NCBI RefSeq assembly: GCF_027579695.1
Contig: NC_083587.1
Location: forward strand, 2,746,501-2,810,500
Direction of reading: 5' to 3'
Source of the DNA: Neoarius graeffei
Taxonomy: Eukaryota; Chordata; Actinopteri; Siluriformes; Ariidae
DNA length: 64,000 nucleotides
In this document: positions 33,020-40,918 of the stretch, one piece after another
How positions within the stretch are numbered: the first letter of the stretch is position 1
Layout of the letters: every line of letters begins with the position of its first letter
Translations under genes and position numbers: made by a program
Notes under the pieces: model-generated
Seen by the model: only the letters and a program-made list of their open reading frames with translations
Databases searched by the model: none
What the model was told of the DNA's origin: nothing

Positions 33020-33092
33020 GCTGAAATAGCTCAGTAGGGAGAGCGTTAGCCTGAAGATTTAAAGGTCCCTGGTTCAATCCTGGGTTTCAGCA
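33020..33092 (+). tRNA. tRNA-Phe(GAA)-like gene, probably decayed
   Basis: 73 nt cloverleaf: acceptor GCTGAAA/TTTCAGC, D-arm GCTCAGTAGGGAGAGC, anticodon loop CTGAAGA (anticodon GAA), T-arm CCTGGTTCAATCCTGG, discriminator A. Acceptor and T stems pair fully. The anticodon stem (TTAGC/TTTAA) has one mismatch and one wobble where functional tRNA-Phe genes have perfect pairing, so it may be a pseudogene. A T-rich terminator-like run lies about 34 nt downstream. Confidence 0.75.
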
Positions 33093-33167
33093 TTGAGGGG
33101 TGTGGTTTATGTATGTCAAAGGCTGTTTTTTTTTTTTTTTGCCAGGGCAATGTCAGTATATGCCAGT

Positions 33168-33345
33168 AATTTGGTGCTGAAAACAGTTCTACAGCTGTGT
33201 CTTGGTTCCATGGTGTAATGGTTAGCAGTCTGAACTTTGATTCCAGAGTTCCACTGTCAGTGGAACTTCTGAAGCCTTTGGTTGCGGCATCTGAGCTAAT
33301 ATGCCCAGATTGTTTCAATTGCATGCTCCTTTTGGTCAATCACGA
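33168..33345 (+). repeat. tRNA-Gln-containing repeat unit, copy 1
   Basis: The decayed tRNA-Gln here shares both flanks with the tRNA-Gln at 63306-63377 (opposite orientation): upstream GCTGTGTCTTGGTTC against GCTATGTCTTGGTTC, and downstream TCTGAAGCCTTTG...GCTCCTTTTGGTCAA in both. The similarity extends about 35 nt upstream and 75 nt downstream of the tRNA, so a segment wider than the gene was duplicated. Confidence 0.75.
33204..33267 (+). pseudogene. tRNA-Gln(TTG) pseudogene
   Basis: Starts GGTTCCATGGTGTAATGG and keeps the anticodon region CTTTGA (TTG) and the 3' acceptor TGGAACT. The T-arm has lost about 8 nt and no longer folds, and the anticodon stem is mismatched. Only 64 nt remain of the normal 72. 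Confidence 0.75.
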
Positions 33346-33774
33346 GTTCTACTCACGATCAGGTCATACCAAAGACCATCATAAAAATGGTACCTACTGC
33401 TGTCTGGCAAGGAACGTTGCAATACAGATGCGAGTGGGGAGTCAAACTTTTGCAGTTACCAGAGGACTAGCCCCCCACTGTAACCTGAGCTATGTAATAG
33501 GTGAGAGGCCGAGGGCTACGGAGATCGGTGCTGCCCTTTGCGCCACATGGTGTGGGAAGGACTTTGATTTACAGGTCAGTGGCACTGCACGGGTGATGTC
33601 ATTTGCACCAATGCCTTCTTTTGTGTCCACACGGACTCTATACTATTATCTGCATTGGTGTGCGTTCTTGATCCGCGTGAGTGGATTCCCATAGACATAG
33701 AGTGTGGATGCATAAAGAAACTCAAGTTGTTTTCTGATGGTTTTGGTCCCGTGCATGCCTGCTACCATACCAGT
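33268..33774. other. No gene recognised; possible short SINE-like segment
   Basis: The segment around 33500-33570 (GGTGAGAGGCCGAGG through GCCACATGGTGTGGGAAGG to ACTTTGATT) resembles the body of an old vertebrate short interspersed repeat, but a pol III promoter and ends were not identified. Open frames at 33197-33694 have no recognisable identity. Confidence 0.3.
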
Positions 33775-34115
33775 GTTATAGTAATTACCAGTCATGCACA
33801 CTGCCTAGTGGCCAGTGTTAGTAATTACCAGTCATACACACCGCCTAGTGGCCAGTGTTATAGTAATTACCAGTCATACACACCGCCTAGTGGCCAGTGT
33901 TAGAGTAATTGCCCATCATACACACCGCCTAGTGGCCAGTGTTATAGTAATTACTAGTCATACACACTGTCTAGTAGCCAGTGCTATAGTAATTACCAGT
34001 CGTACACACTGCCTAGTGGCCAGTGTTAGACTAATTGCCCATCATACACACCGCTTAGTGGCCAGTGTTATAATAGTAATTGCCAGTCATACACACTACC
34101 TCGTGGCCTGTTAGT
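33775..34115. repeat. 42-bp minisatellite, about 8 copies
   Basis: Unit contains TAGTAATTACCAGTCATACA and CACCGCCTAGTGGCCAGTGT. Copies start at about 33776, 33818, 33857, 33900, 33942, 33984, 34026 and 34067. Two copies carry the linked GCCCATCATACAC variant. Divergence rises towards the right end. Confidence 0.9.
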
Positions 34116-34119
34116 CTGG

Positions 34120-35640
34120 AGGATAAAAATGGTATTACAACCCCCTGCACATCTAGGGGTAAAAGCTGCCAACCATGTTTTTTTTAGTTAAAATGGTTCC
34201 TAAGAGAGAGAAATATGGTGGTTGGCATTTTTGGAAATGCCTCTGACTATCCCTTGGCAGCCATTTTGAAACTGACTATTGGGCAATCTTGAACACCTAA
34301 ATGTATGGACTCCTGGAGCAATCTACACCATAAAAGTTGTAGTTAAACCTAAGTTTTTTGTTCAAGATATGTTCTGGCACCTACCAACAAGGATTTTATC
34401 TGGTGGCCATCTTGTAATTCAATATGGCTGCCAGAAATGTAATAAAAACATGTAATTTTACCTTCCAGGAAGATACAAACATGATCTTAGTGTCAAAAAT
34501 TATGTTTTTGATGGTTAGAAATAATGTGCTTATATTAAATTACATCCACACTTATCATTAATAAAGCATTTCCAATATAAAATAATGCTAAATTTCTAAT
34601 TTAAAAAAATATCAGATTTGGTCCACCATTCACTTCAAGCATACTGAAATAGAAAAAAATGCAAAAATAATGTTTTAAAATATTTCAAAAGTCATGGAAA
34701 AGCAGAAAAATAATAATAATTTAACAACTTTAAATAACCAAAATCACAAGTGTAAGCCATAGTTCATAACTGCCTACAGGTTGACCATTGAAGCATTATG
34801 GGTATCAAAGAAATTTCACTCCATTTCCTGCAATATATATTGTTTTTTATGAGTGTGGAACATATGGTGTCCAATCAGAGACCTGCTTTAATTCACTTAA
34901 AAATATGATACTTCAAGCATTTTGTTTTGTTTTTTCTTGAAAGAACTGGAAAAAGCAGCCAATAAGGTCACTTGTTCCAGAGGCAGCAATCTAGAAGATC
35001 CTAGAAGGTGCGGCAGTGTACCTGAAAACAGAGAAAATCAGTGGCTTTATTCAACATGAAAGTAGCTTTCCTCTACCAATTAAACATTAATGTGTTTTGT
35101 AACATGATGCATATTATTTATAAAATGGGAGACAAGGTACAGATGTGATATTTACAAGACAGTACAAGACAGCCTTACAAGACATTGTAAACTAGACAGA
35201 TTGCCTGCTTGCCAGTTTTTAACACAGCCTGGATGAAGACACCTTGGAGCTGGAACAAAGACAGTGGGCTTATGTCAGTGGCTGCTGAGGTCAGTGTGAT
35301 GAGGTAGGGTTGGTTTCCTGCAGCAGAACTGGAAAAATGTGACAAATAATATCTTGAAACTTGGTATATAGGGTAGGGGATACAGATGACTGTCTTCTTG
35401 TCTTTTTTAACTTGTAATTTTCTCAACCTCATGCTTTTTCTGTGTACATCTATAGATTTCTTGTCCAGAGTTTCCAAGCACTACATCGTCAAAAATTGGA
35501 ATTGTGTAACCAGGATCTTACAAATATGTGCAGCATGATAAGACTTCTTTAAAGTTTTAATTGAAACATTTTTGATGATGATATCAAAGGCTCATTCATC
35601 GAGACTTGAGTGCAAAACTGCACCTTCCTCAGCAGCATCA
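34120..35640. other. AT-rich DNA without recognisable gene
   Basis: Contains repeated ATGGC/GCCAT-type motifs (for example GGTGGCCATCTTG near 34400) that look like an old DNA-transposon family. A 100-codon minus-strand frame (35175-35477) has no recognisable domain. Confidence 0.35.
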
Positions 35641-35874
35641 ATACAAGGCAAGGCAAGTTTATTTGTATAGCGCATTTCATACACACAGGCAATTCAATGT
35701 GCTTCACAAAAAATAAAAGCATAAGAACAGTAACAAAGAATTAAAGTAAAAGTGAAATCATTAAAATCCAAAATTAAAAAGAAATTAAAATAAAGAATTA
35801 AAGTAAAATCATTAAAATCAAAATTAAAAGAAATTATATTAAAGGAAATTAATTACACTTTAGGTAAAAATTAA

Positions 35875-36302
35875 TCAAGTGAAAGCATCTGAAAACAGCT
35901 TTGTCTTGAGCCTGGATTTAAAACTAACAACAGTAGGAGCATTTTTGATATCATCTGGAAGTTGGTTCCAAAGCTTAGCAGCATAGCAACTAAAGGCTGC
36001 TTCACCACACTTCGTTTTGACAGCTGATATTACTAGCAAGTTTTTCTCCTGTGATCTTAGAGACCTAGTTGGTGCATATAATTGAAACATATCCAGTAGG
36101 TAGCTGGGTCCCATCCCATTTAATGTTTTAAATAGAAGAAGTAATGCCTTAAAGTCAATTCTATAGCTCACTGGGAGCCAGTGCAGAGACCTTAGGATTG
36201 GAGTGATATGGACTACCCTTTTTGTTCTTGTAAGAACCCTTGCTGCTGCATTTTGGATTAGTTGAAGCTCTTTAATGGTCTTTTTTGGAAGACCTGTGAA
36301 AA
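35875..36302 (-). pseudogene. LINE ORF2 C-terminus, downstream of the gypsy insertion
   Basis: Continues exactly from the piece at 40919: codons for RVDYCNS at 40919-40940 join to LFTGLPKKTIKELQLIQNAA here through the duplicated GGCTA. Then TRTKRVVHITPIL, LHWLPVSYRIDFK, GPSYLLDM, AAFSCYAAKLWNQLP and VVSFKSRLKTKLF, a normal C-terminal domain of L2-type ORF2 proteins with a terminal stop at 35875. No break is seen inside this piece. Confidence 0.85.
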
Positions 36303-36461
36303 GGCTATGTTAGGACTAGGACTGTTTTGGCCTCTAGAGGCCGCTGTTATTTCCTTTTCATGTCGTGTTTATTTTGGCCTCTAGAGGCCGCCACTGTTCC
36401 TGTGTTTTGTGTTTGTGTTAATTGCCTAATTATCTTCACCTGTGTCCTTAATTAGTTTGTC

Positions 36462-36503
36462 TATTTATACCCCTGAGTTCAGTCCTCTTGTCACGGAGTC
36501 TTT
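36462..36503 (+). promoter_or_regulatory. LTR promoter: TATA box and presumed transcript start
   Basis: TATTTATA at 36462-36469 lies 31 bp upstream of ACGGAGTCTTT (36493-36503). That 11-mer is the reverse complement of the sequence just after the LTR (36787-36797). In Tf1-type elements the first 11 nt of the mRNA prime reverse transcription, so transcription is expected to start at or next to 36493. Confidence 0.7.
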
Positions 36504-36716
36504 GTGCTGTTATGTTTATCTCCAGTTTCCTTTGTACTGTGTTTTTTGATCTTCTTAGCTTTTGTATTTTTGCACTTTGCTTTTCTTTTGGATTTTACTC
36601 TTTGGTTTTTTTTTGTCTTTTGTTTTGCCCTGTATATAGTGTATATAGTTTAAATAAACCTTTTGATTCTTTTTCTACTTCCGCCTCACGCCTCTGCATT
36701 TGAGTCATCCCCCTGG

Positions 36717-36769
36717 TGGCCTAGTGGGGGTTTGCTGGATTATCACACCAACGAACCAGGTTCGAATCC
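36717..36769 (+). promoter_or_regulatory. tRNA-like segment with pol III A and B boxes in the LTR
   Basis: TGGCCTAGTGG (36717-36727) matches the A-box consensus and GGTTCGAATCC (36759-36769) matches the B box, 42 bp apart as in a tRNA gene. The same segment is in the 3' LTR. It does not fold as a clean cloverleaf, so it is taken as tRNA-derived rather than as a tRNA gene. Confidence 0.5.
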
Positions 36770-36786
36770 CAGCAAAACCCTAACAG

Positions 36787-36797
36787 AAAGACTCCGT
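36787..36797 (+). promoter_or_regulatory. Self-primer binding site
   Basis: AAAGACTCCGT, one base after the LTR end, is exactly complementary to 36493-36503 at the start of the presumed transcript. No TGG-starting tRNA-complementary site is present. This is the arrangement known from Tf1 self-priming. Confidence 0.75.
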
Positions 36798-36798
36798 C

Positions 36799-37818
36799 AT
36801 GACCGACTCAGCAGAGGCTGCTTCAACTGTCTACCCGGCCAACCTTCAGGGAATTATGGCAGCTTTGACACGCTTCGGAGCGACCATGGACGCTCATGGA
36901 CGTACGCTCACCAGCCAACGTGAGGCCCTCGCTCGCCACGAGGAACTGCTTCAGCAAATTGGGAAAACCCTGGCACAGCTGACATCTCTGCCTGCATCTC
37001 CTGCTCCTGATCCAGTTCCTGCTCCTGATCCAGCTCCCACTCCTGCTCCAGTGCCTCCTGCAATGCTGCCTTCTTCACCTCGCGAACCCAGCCTTCCTGC
37101 ACCACAGAGGTATGACGGCAAGCACAGTGAGTGCCGAGAGTTCCTTACTCAGTGTCAACTCACCTTTGAGCTTCAGCCTACCACCTACACTACGGATCGC
37201 CGCAAGATTGCCTTTGTGATCACCTTATTAGCTGGTAAGGCGCGAGCCTGGGCTACTGCTATCTGGCAAAGACAGGGACCTGAGTGCTTTGATTTCCAGC
37301 TGTTTTCTGAAGAGATGCTTCGGGTCTTCGATCAGGCAGACATCAGTACCGACGCAGCCCGAAAGCTCATGTCCATCCGGCAAGGAGGAAGCGTCGCAGA
37401 TTACGCCATCTCGTTCCGAACACTCGCAGCAGTAAGTGGATGGAACGAGACTGCCCTGGTGTCAGCCTTCCACCATGGTCTGTCTGACCCCATCAAGGAC
37501 GGTCTGGCCTCTATTGGATGCCCAAGTGACCTCGAAACCCTCATCTCACATGCTATTCGTCTGGATAACAGGATGAGAGAACGCCACCAAGCCTTGAGCC
37601 CCCCCAGCCTCCCTACCTCTACCTGGAGACCGTCTACCTCCTTCAGTGACTGTCCAGAACCCATGCAAGTGGGTCGTACTCGCCTCTCCGCATCTGAGAG
37701 GGAGCGCAGAAGGAGGGACAAGTGCTGCATCTACTGTGGCAAGCCTGGTCACTTCCGAGCATCATGTCCCGAACTCTTGGGAAAAGGACCGCCCCGTCCA
37801 GCCGAGGGAGGGTTGTGA
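36799..37818 (+). CDS. gag: Gag polyprotein of the sushi-type element
   Basis: 339 residues, uninterrupted. The start codon is 13 bp after the LTR. An N-terminal coiled-coil-like helix ([18 protein letters not shown]) is followed by a proline-rich PAPDP linker (about residues 70-95), the capsid-like retrotransposon Gag core ([56 protein letters not shown]), and a CCHC zinc knuckle with C310, C313, H318 and C323. Gag forms the particle and binds element RNA. The last codons overlap pol, and the stop (37816-37818) lies inside the predicted frameshift stem-loop. Confidence 0.93.
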   Translation: MTDSAEAASTVYPANLQGIMAALTRFGATMDAHGRTLTSQREALARHEELLQQIGKTLAQLTSLPASPAPDPVPAPDPAPTPAPVPPAMLPSSPREPSLPAPQRYDGKHSECREFLTQCQLTFELQPTTYTTDRRKIAFVITLLAGKARAWATAIWQRQGPECFDFQLFSEEMLRVFDQADISTDAARKLMSIRQGGSVADYAISFRTLAAVSGWNETALVSAFHHGLSDPIKDGLASIGCPSDLETLISHAIRLDNRMRERHQALSPPSLPTSTWRPSTSFSDCPEPMQVGRTRLSASERERRRRDKCCIYCGKPGHFRASCPELLGKGPPRPAEGGL

Positions 37819-37824
37819 CGGGGC
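37779..37824 (+). promoter_or_regulatory. Minus-1 ribosomal frameshift signal (gag-pol)
   Basis: Heptamer G-GGA-AAA at 37779-37785 is in the correct gag frame (codons GGA and AAA). Five bases later GCCCCGTC (37791-37798) pairs perfectly with GACGGGGC (37817-37824), an 8-bp stem with an 18-nt loop that spans the gag stop. Shifting back one base enters the pol frame (AGG ACC GCC). Confidence 0.82.
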
Positions 37825-39872
37825 CTACCCTCTCTCCCGGACTCCCTGGCCAAGGAATCTACATCCCGGTCTCCATCTCCTGGGGTGAGTCTGTCCACTC
37901 TTGTCAAGCTTTGATAGACTCAGGGGCGGCTGGGAACTTTATGGATATTCACTTCGCCCAAAGCATCAATATTCCGACTGCACCTCTTGAAGTCCCACTG
38001 TCTGTGTCTGCCCTCGATGGCCAAGCGTTAGGTGATGGAAGAGTCACCCAAGTTACTTCTCCAGTTTTCCTCCAGTCTCAAGGTCACAAGGAAGAAATAT
38101 CCCTGCACCTGATTCCTTCACCTGAGTTCCCAGTTATTCTAGGCCTTCCTTGGCTTACTCGCCACAACCCTCGCATAGACTGGGTAACAAGCCAGGTTGT
38201 GGAATGGGGCCCTGCATGCCATGCCTCTTGTCTGCTCTCTAGCTCTCCTGTGTCTCCTGCCGAGCCCCCTGATCTCACCGAGTTATCTCAAGTTCCCACA
38301 GAGTACTGGGATCTCAAGGAGGTATTCAGCAAGAGCAGGGCCGCCGTTCTTCCTCCGCACCGGGCCTACGACTGTGCCATCGACTTGCTCCCTGGGACTA
38401 CCCCTCCTCGTGGCAGACTGTTTTCACTCTCTCAGCCAGAACGCAAGGCCATGGAGGAATACCTCAAAGATGCCCTGGTCTCTGGGTTTATTCGACCCTC
38501 CACTTCACCTGCTGGAGCCGGCTTCTTCTTTGTCGGCAAGAAGGATGGGGGGCTCCGACCATGTATTGATTACAGGGGCCTGAATAAGATCACTGTGCGC
38601 AACCGATATCCCCTTCCGCTGATGTCCACAGCTTTCGACCTGCTCCAAGGCGCCACCGTCTTCACCAAGTTGGACCTACGGAACGCATACCACCTCATCC
38701 GTATCCGACAGGGAGACGAGTGGAAGACTGCCTTTAACACCCCGTCTGGGCACTACGAATACCAGGTGATGCCCTTCGGACTCACCAACGCACCAGCTGT
38801 TTTTCAGGCCCTAATCAACGACGTCTTAAGGGACATGATTAACCTATACGTTTTTGTCTACCTCGACGACATCCTTATCTTTTCCAAGACCGTGCAGGAG
38901 CACCGCCACCATGTCCGCCAGGTTCTCCAGAGGCTGCTACAGAACAATCTGTTCGCCAAGGCCCAGAAATGCGAATTTCATGTTCCCGAGGTCTCCTTTC
39001 TGGGATTTATTGTACGGACAGGCCAACTCCAAATGGACCCTGCCAAGACCCTGGCCGTCCGGGATTGGCCTACTCCCAAGTCCGTTAAGGAGGTTCAGCG
39101 GTTCTTAGGATTCGCTAACTTCTACCGCAAGTTCATCAGGAACTTCAGTTCTGTGGCAGCACCCATGTCAGACCTCACCAAAGGGACAGGTGGATCTTAT
39201 GGCTGGTCTCCTCAGGCAGAAAAGGCGTTCAAAGACCTCAAGGACCGCTTCTGCACGGCACCCATTCTGGTTCTCCCGGACACCTCCCAACCATTCATCG
39301 TGGAGGTGGACGCCTCGGACAGTGGTGTCGGCGCGGTGCTCTCTCAACGTTCGGAAGGAAAGCTGCACCCCTGCGCTTACTTCTCCCACCGCCTGAGTCC
39401 TGCTGAGTCCCGGTACGATGTGGGGGATCGAGAACTGCTAGCGGTCAAACTGGCCCTTGAGGAGTGGAGGCACTGGCTGGAGGGAGCACAACATCCATTC
39501 CTGGTTTGGACTGACCACAAGAACCTGGAGTACCTCCAGCAAGCCAAGAGACTGAACCCTCGACAGGCTAGGTGGGCCCTGTTTTTCAGTCGGTTTGACT
39601 TCACCCTCTCATACCGCCCCGGCTCCAAGAACACCAAACCTGACGCACTGTCCAGACTGTTCTCTGCCACTAACAGGGAGAATGAAGTCAGGCCTATTAT
39701 CCCTGTGTCCCGGATTGTGGCCCCTGTCCGCTGGGGTATTGAGGAGGCTGTCCGACGAGCCCAACGCCAGGACCCCGGTCCTGGGACGGGGCCACCAGGC
39801 CTCTTGTACGTCCCACATCAAGCCCGGGCCAAGAGGAGGACGCGGGGGTGCCCTCGGTCAACCAATATGTGA
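37785..39872 (+). CDS. pol: Pol: protease, reverse transcriptase, RNase H
   Basis: Open frame entered by minus-1 frameshift. Order: aspartic protease ([12 protein letters not shown], about 37905-37940; VILGLPWL), reverse transcriptase ([45 protein letters not shown]; catalytic YLDDIL near 38859; FLGF), RNase H of the gypsy type ([47 protein letters not shown]). All catalytic motifs seem present. After [10 protein letters not shown] the sequence jumps, with loss of the integrase zinc finger and DDE core, to the C-terminal region in a different frame; the pol frame stops at 39872. Confidence 0.93.
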   Translation, partial: RTAPSSRGRVVTGPTLSPGLPGQGIYIPVSISWGESVHSCQALIDSGAAGNFMDIHFAQSINIPTAPLEVPLSVSALDGQALGDGRVTQVTSPVFLQSQGHKEEISLHLIPSPEFPVILGLPWLTRHNPRIDWVTSQVVEWGPACHASCLLSSSPVSPAEPPDLTELSQVPTEYWDLKEVFSKSRAAVLPPHRAYDCAIDLLPGTTPPRGRLFSLSQPERKAMEEYLKDALVSGFIRPSTSPAGAGFFFVGKKDGGLRPCIDYRGLNKITVRNRYPLPLMSTAFDLLQGATVFTKLDLRNAYHLIRIRQGDEWKTAFNTPSGHYEYQVMPFGLTNAPAVFQALINDVLRDMINLYVFVYLDDILIFSKTVQEHRHHVRQVLQRLLQNNLFAKAQKCEFHVPEVSFLGFIVRTGQLQMDPAKTLAVRDWPTPKSVKEVQRFLGFANFYRKFIRNFSSVAAPMSDLTKGTGGSYGWSPQAEKAFKDLKDRFCTAPILVLPDTSQPFIVEVDASDSGVGAVLSQRSEGKLHPCAYFSHRLSPAESRYDVGDRELLAVKLALEEWRHWLEGAQHPFLVWTDHKNLEYLQQAKRLNPRQARWALFFSRFDFTLSYRPGSKNTKPDALSRLFSATNRENEVRPIIPVSRIVAPVRWGIEEAVRRAQRQDPGPGTGPPGLLYVPHQARAKRRTRGCPRSTNM

Positions 39873-40423
39873 GACGGTGTCGCAAGACCTGGAGCAAGGT
39901 CAGGAAGACCCTCATACAGACCTCCAGAACCAACCAGACTCAGGCCAACCGCCATAGAAGACCTGCACACGCTTTCCGCCCTGGGCAGCGTGTTTGGCTG
40001 TCCACTAAGGACCTTCCACTGCGGGTGGAGAACCGCAAGCTTGCTCCTCGCTACATTGGCCCCTTCAAGGTGGTGCGCAGGGTGAACCCTGTCTCCTACC
40101 GGCTCCAGTTGCCCCGGACTCTGAGGATCAACCCCACTTTCCATGTTTCCCTGTTACGGCCCGTACTGACGTCTACGTATGCCCCTGCCCCTAGGAACCC
40201 CCCACCCCCCCGCATCTTCCAGGGGCAGACTGTGTTCACTGTGAATCGCCTGCTTGACTCCCGCCGGGTCCGCGGCGGGTTGCAATATCTGGTGGACTGG
40301 GAGGGCTATGGTCCTGAGGAGCGCTGCTGGGTTCCTGCTCGGGATGTCCTTGATAAAGAACTATGTCGGGACTTCCATTCGGCCCATCCGGATCGCCCTG
40401 GGAACGTCAGGAGACGCTCCTAG
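39833..40423 (+). pseudogene. Integrase C-terminus with GPY/F module and chromodomain, separated by deletion
   Basis: Frame beginning [17 protein letters not shown]. The integrase C-terminal module is recognisable by [32 protein letters not shown] and FHVSLLRP. It is followed by a chromodomain ([36 protein letters not shown]) and the stop at 40421-40423. The chromodomain directs integration through histone recognition in chromoviruses. The deletion joint near 39825-39833 removed an estimated 0.7 kb or more (the family's zinc finger plus catalytic core) and left this part out of frame with pol, so it is probably not translated with it. Confidence 0.85.
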
Positions 40424-40435
40424 AGGGGGGGGTCC
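40422..40435 (+). promoter_or_regulatory. Polypurine tract
   Basis: AGAGGGGGGGG followed by TCC lies immediately before the 3' LTR start (TGTTAGG at 40436), the expected plus-strand primer site. Confidence 0.75.
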
Positions 40436-40913
40436 TGTTAGGACTAGGACTGTTTTGGCCTCTAGAGGCCGCTGTTATTTCCTTTTCATGTCGTGTTTAT
40501 TTTGGCCTCTAGAGGCCGCCACTGTTCCTGTGTTTTGTGTTTGTGTTAATTGCCTAATTATCTTCACCTGTGTCCTTAATTAGTTTGTCTATTTATACCC
40601 CTGAGTTCAGTCCTCTTGTCACGGAGTCTTTGTGCTGTTATGTTTATCTCCAGTTTCCTTTGTACTGTGTTTTTTGATCTTCTTAGCTTTTGTATTTTTG
40701 CACTTTGCTTTTCTTTTGGATTTTACTCTTTGGTTTTTTTTTGTCTTTTGTTTTGCCCTGTATATAGTGTATATAGTTTAAATAAACCTTTTGATTCTTT
40801 TTCTACTTCCGCCTCACGCCTCTGCATTTGAGTCATCCCCCTGGTGGCCTAGTGGGGGTTTGCTGGATTATCACACCAACGAACCAGGTTCGAATCCCAG
40901 CAAAACCCTAACA
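40436..40913 (+). repeat. 3' LTR of the sushi-type element
   Basis: 478 bp, no difference from the 5' LTR was noticed; AATAAA at 40781-40786. Followed by the target duplication GGCTA and the resumed LINE. Confidence 0.95.
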
Positions 40914-40918
40914 GGCTA

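Larger units (their letters stand above)
36308..36785 (+). repeat. 5' LTR of the sushi-type element
   Basis: 478 bp, identical in length and, by eye, in sequence to 40436-40913. Contains a duplicated TTTTGGCCTCTAGAGGCCGC motif near its start, a TATA box (36462-36469), the presumed transcript start (36493), a polyadenylation signal AATAAA (36653-36658), and a tRNA-like segment with pol III A- and B-box matches near its 3' end. Confidence 0.95.
36303..40918 (+). mobile_element. Sushi/Tf1-type Ty3/gypsy LTR retrotransposon, integrase-deleted
   Basis: Element 36308-40913 (4606 bp) with two 478-bp LTRs that look identical throughout, TG...CA ends inside TGTTAGG/CCTAACA, and the 5-bp target duplication GGCTA (36303-36307, 40914-40918). 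It carries gag, then a minus-1 frameshift signal, then PR-RT-RNaseH, then the C-terminal part of integrase with a chromodomain. The zinc-binding and catalytic parts of integrase are missing. The self-primer match next to the 5' LTR and the chromodomain place it in the Tf1/sushi group. The absence of LTR divergence means a recent insertion, so the defective element was presumably mobilised in trans. Confidence 0.95.

Noticed and set aside
33197-33694. 165-codon plus-strand frame
   Set aside because: It runs through a decayed tRNA-Gln and unrelated sequence; no protein motif.
35175-35477. 100-codon minus-strand frame
   Set aside because: No recognisable motif; AT-rich repeat-like surroundings.
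36488-36703. 71-codon frame in the LTR (also at 40616-40831)
   Set aside because: It is identical in both LTRs, T-rich and hydrophobic by composition; it lies in LTR regulatory sequence, not a gene.
36710-36785. A true tRNA gene at the LTR end
   Set aside because: The T-arm and acceptor do not pair; only the internal promoter boxes match.
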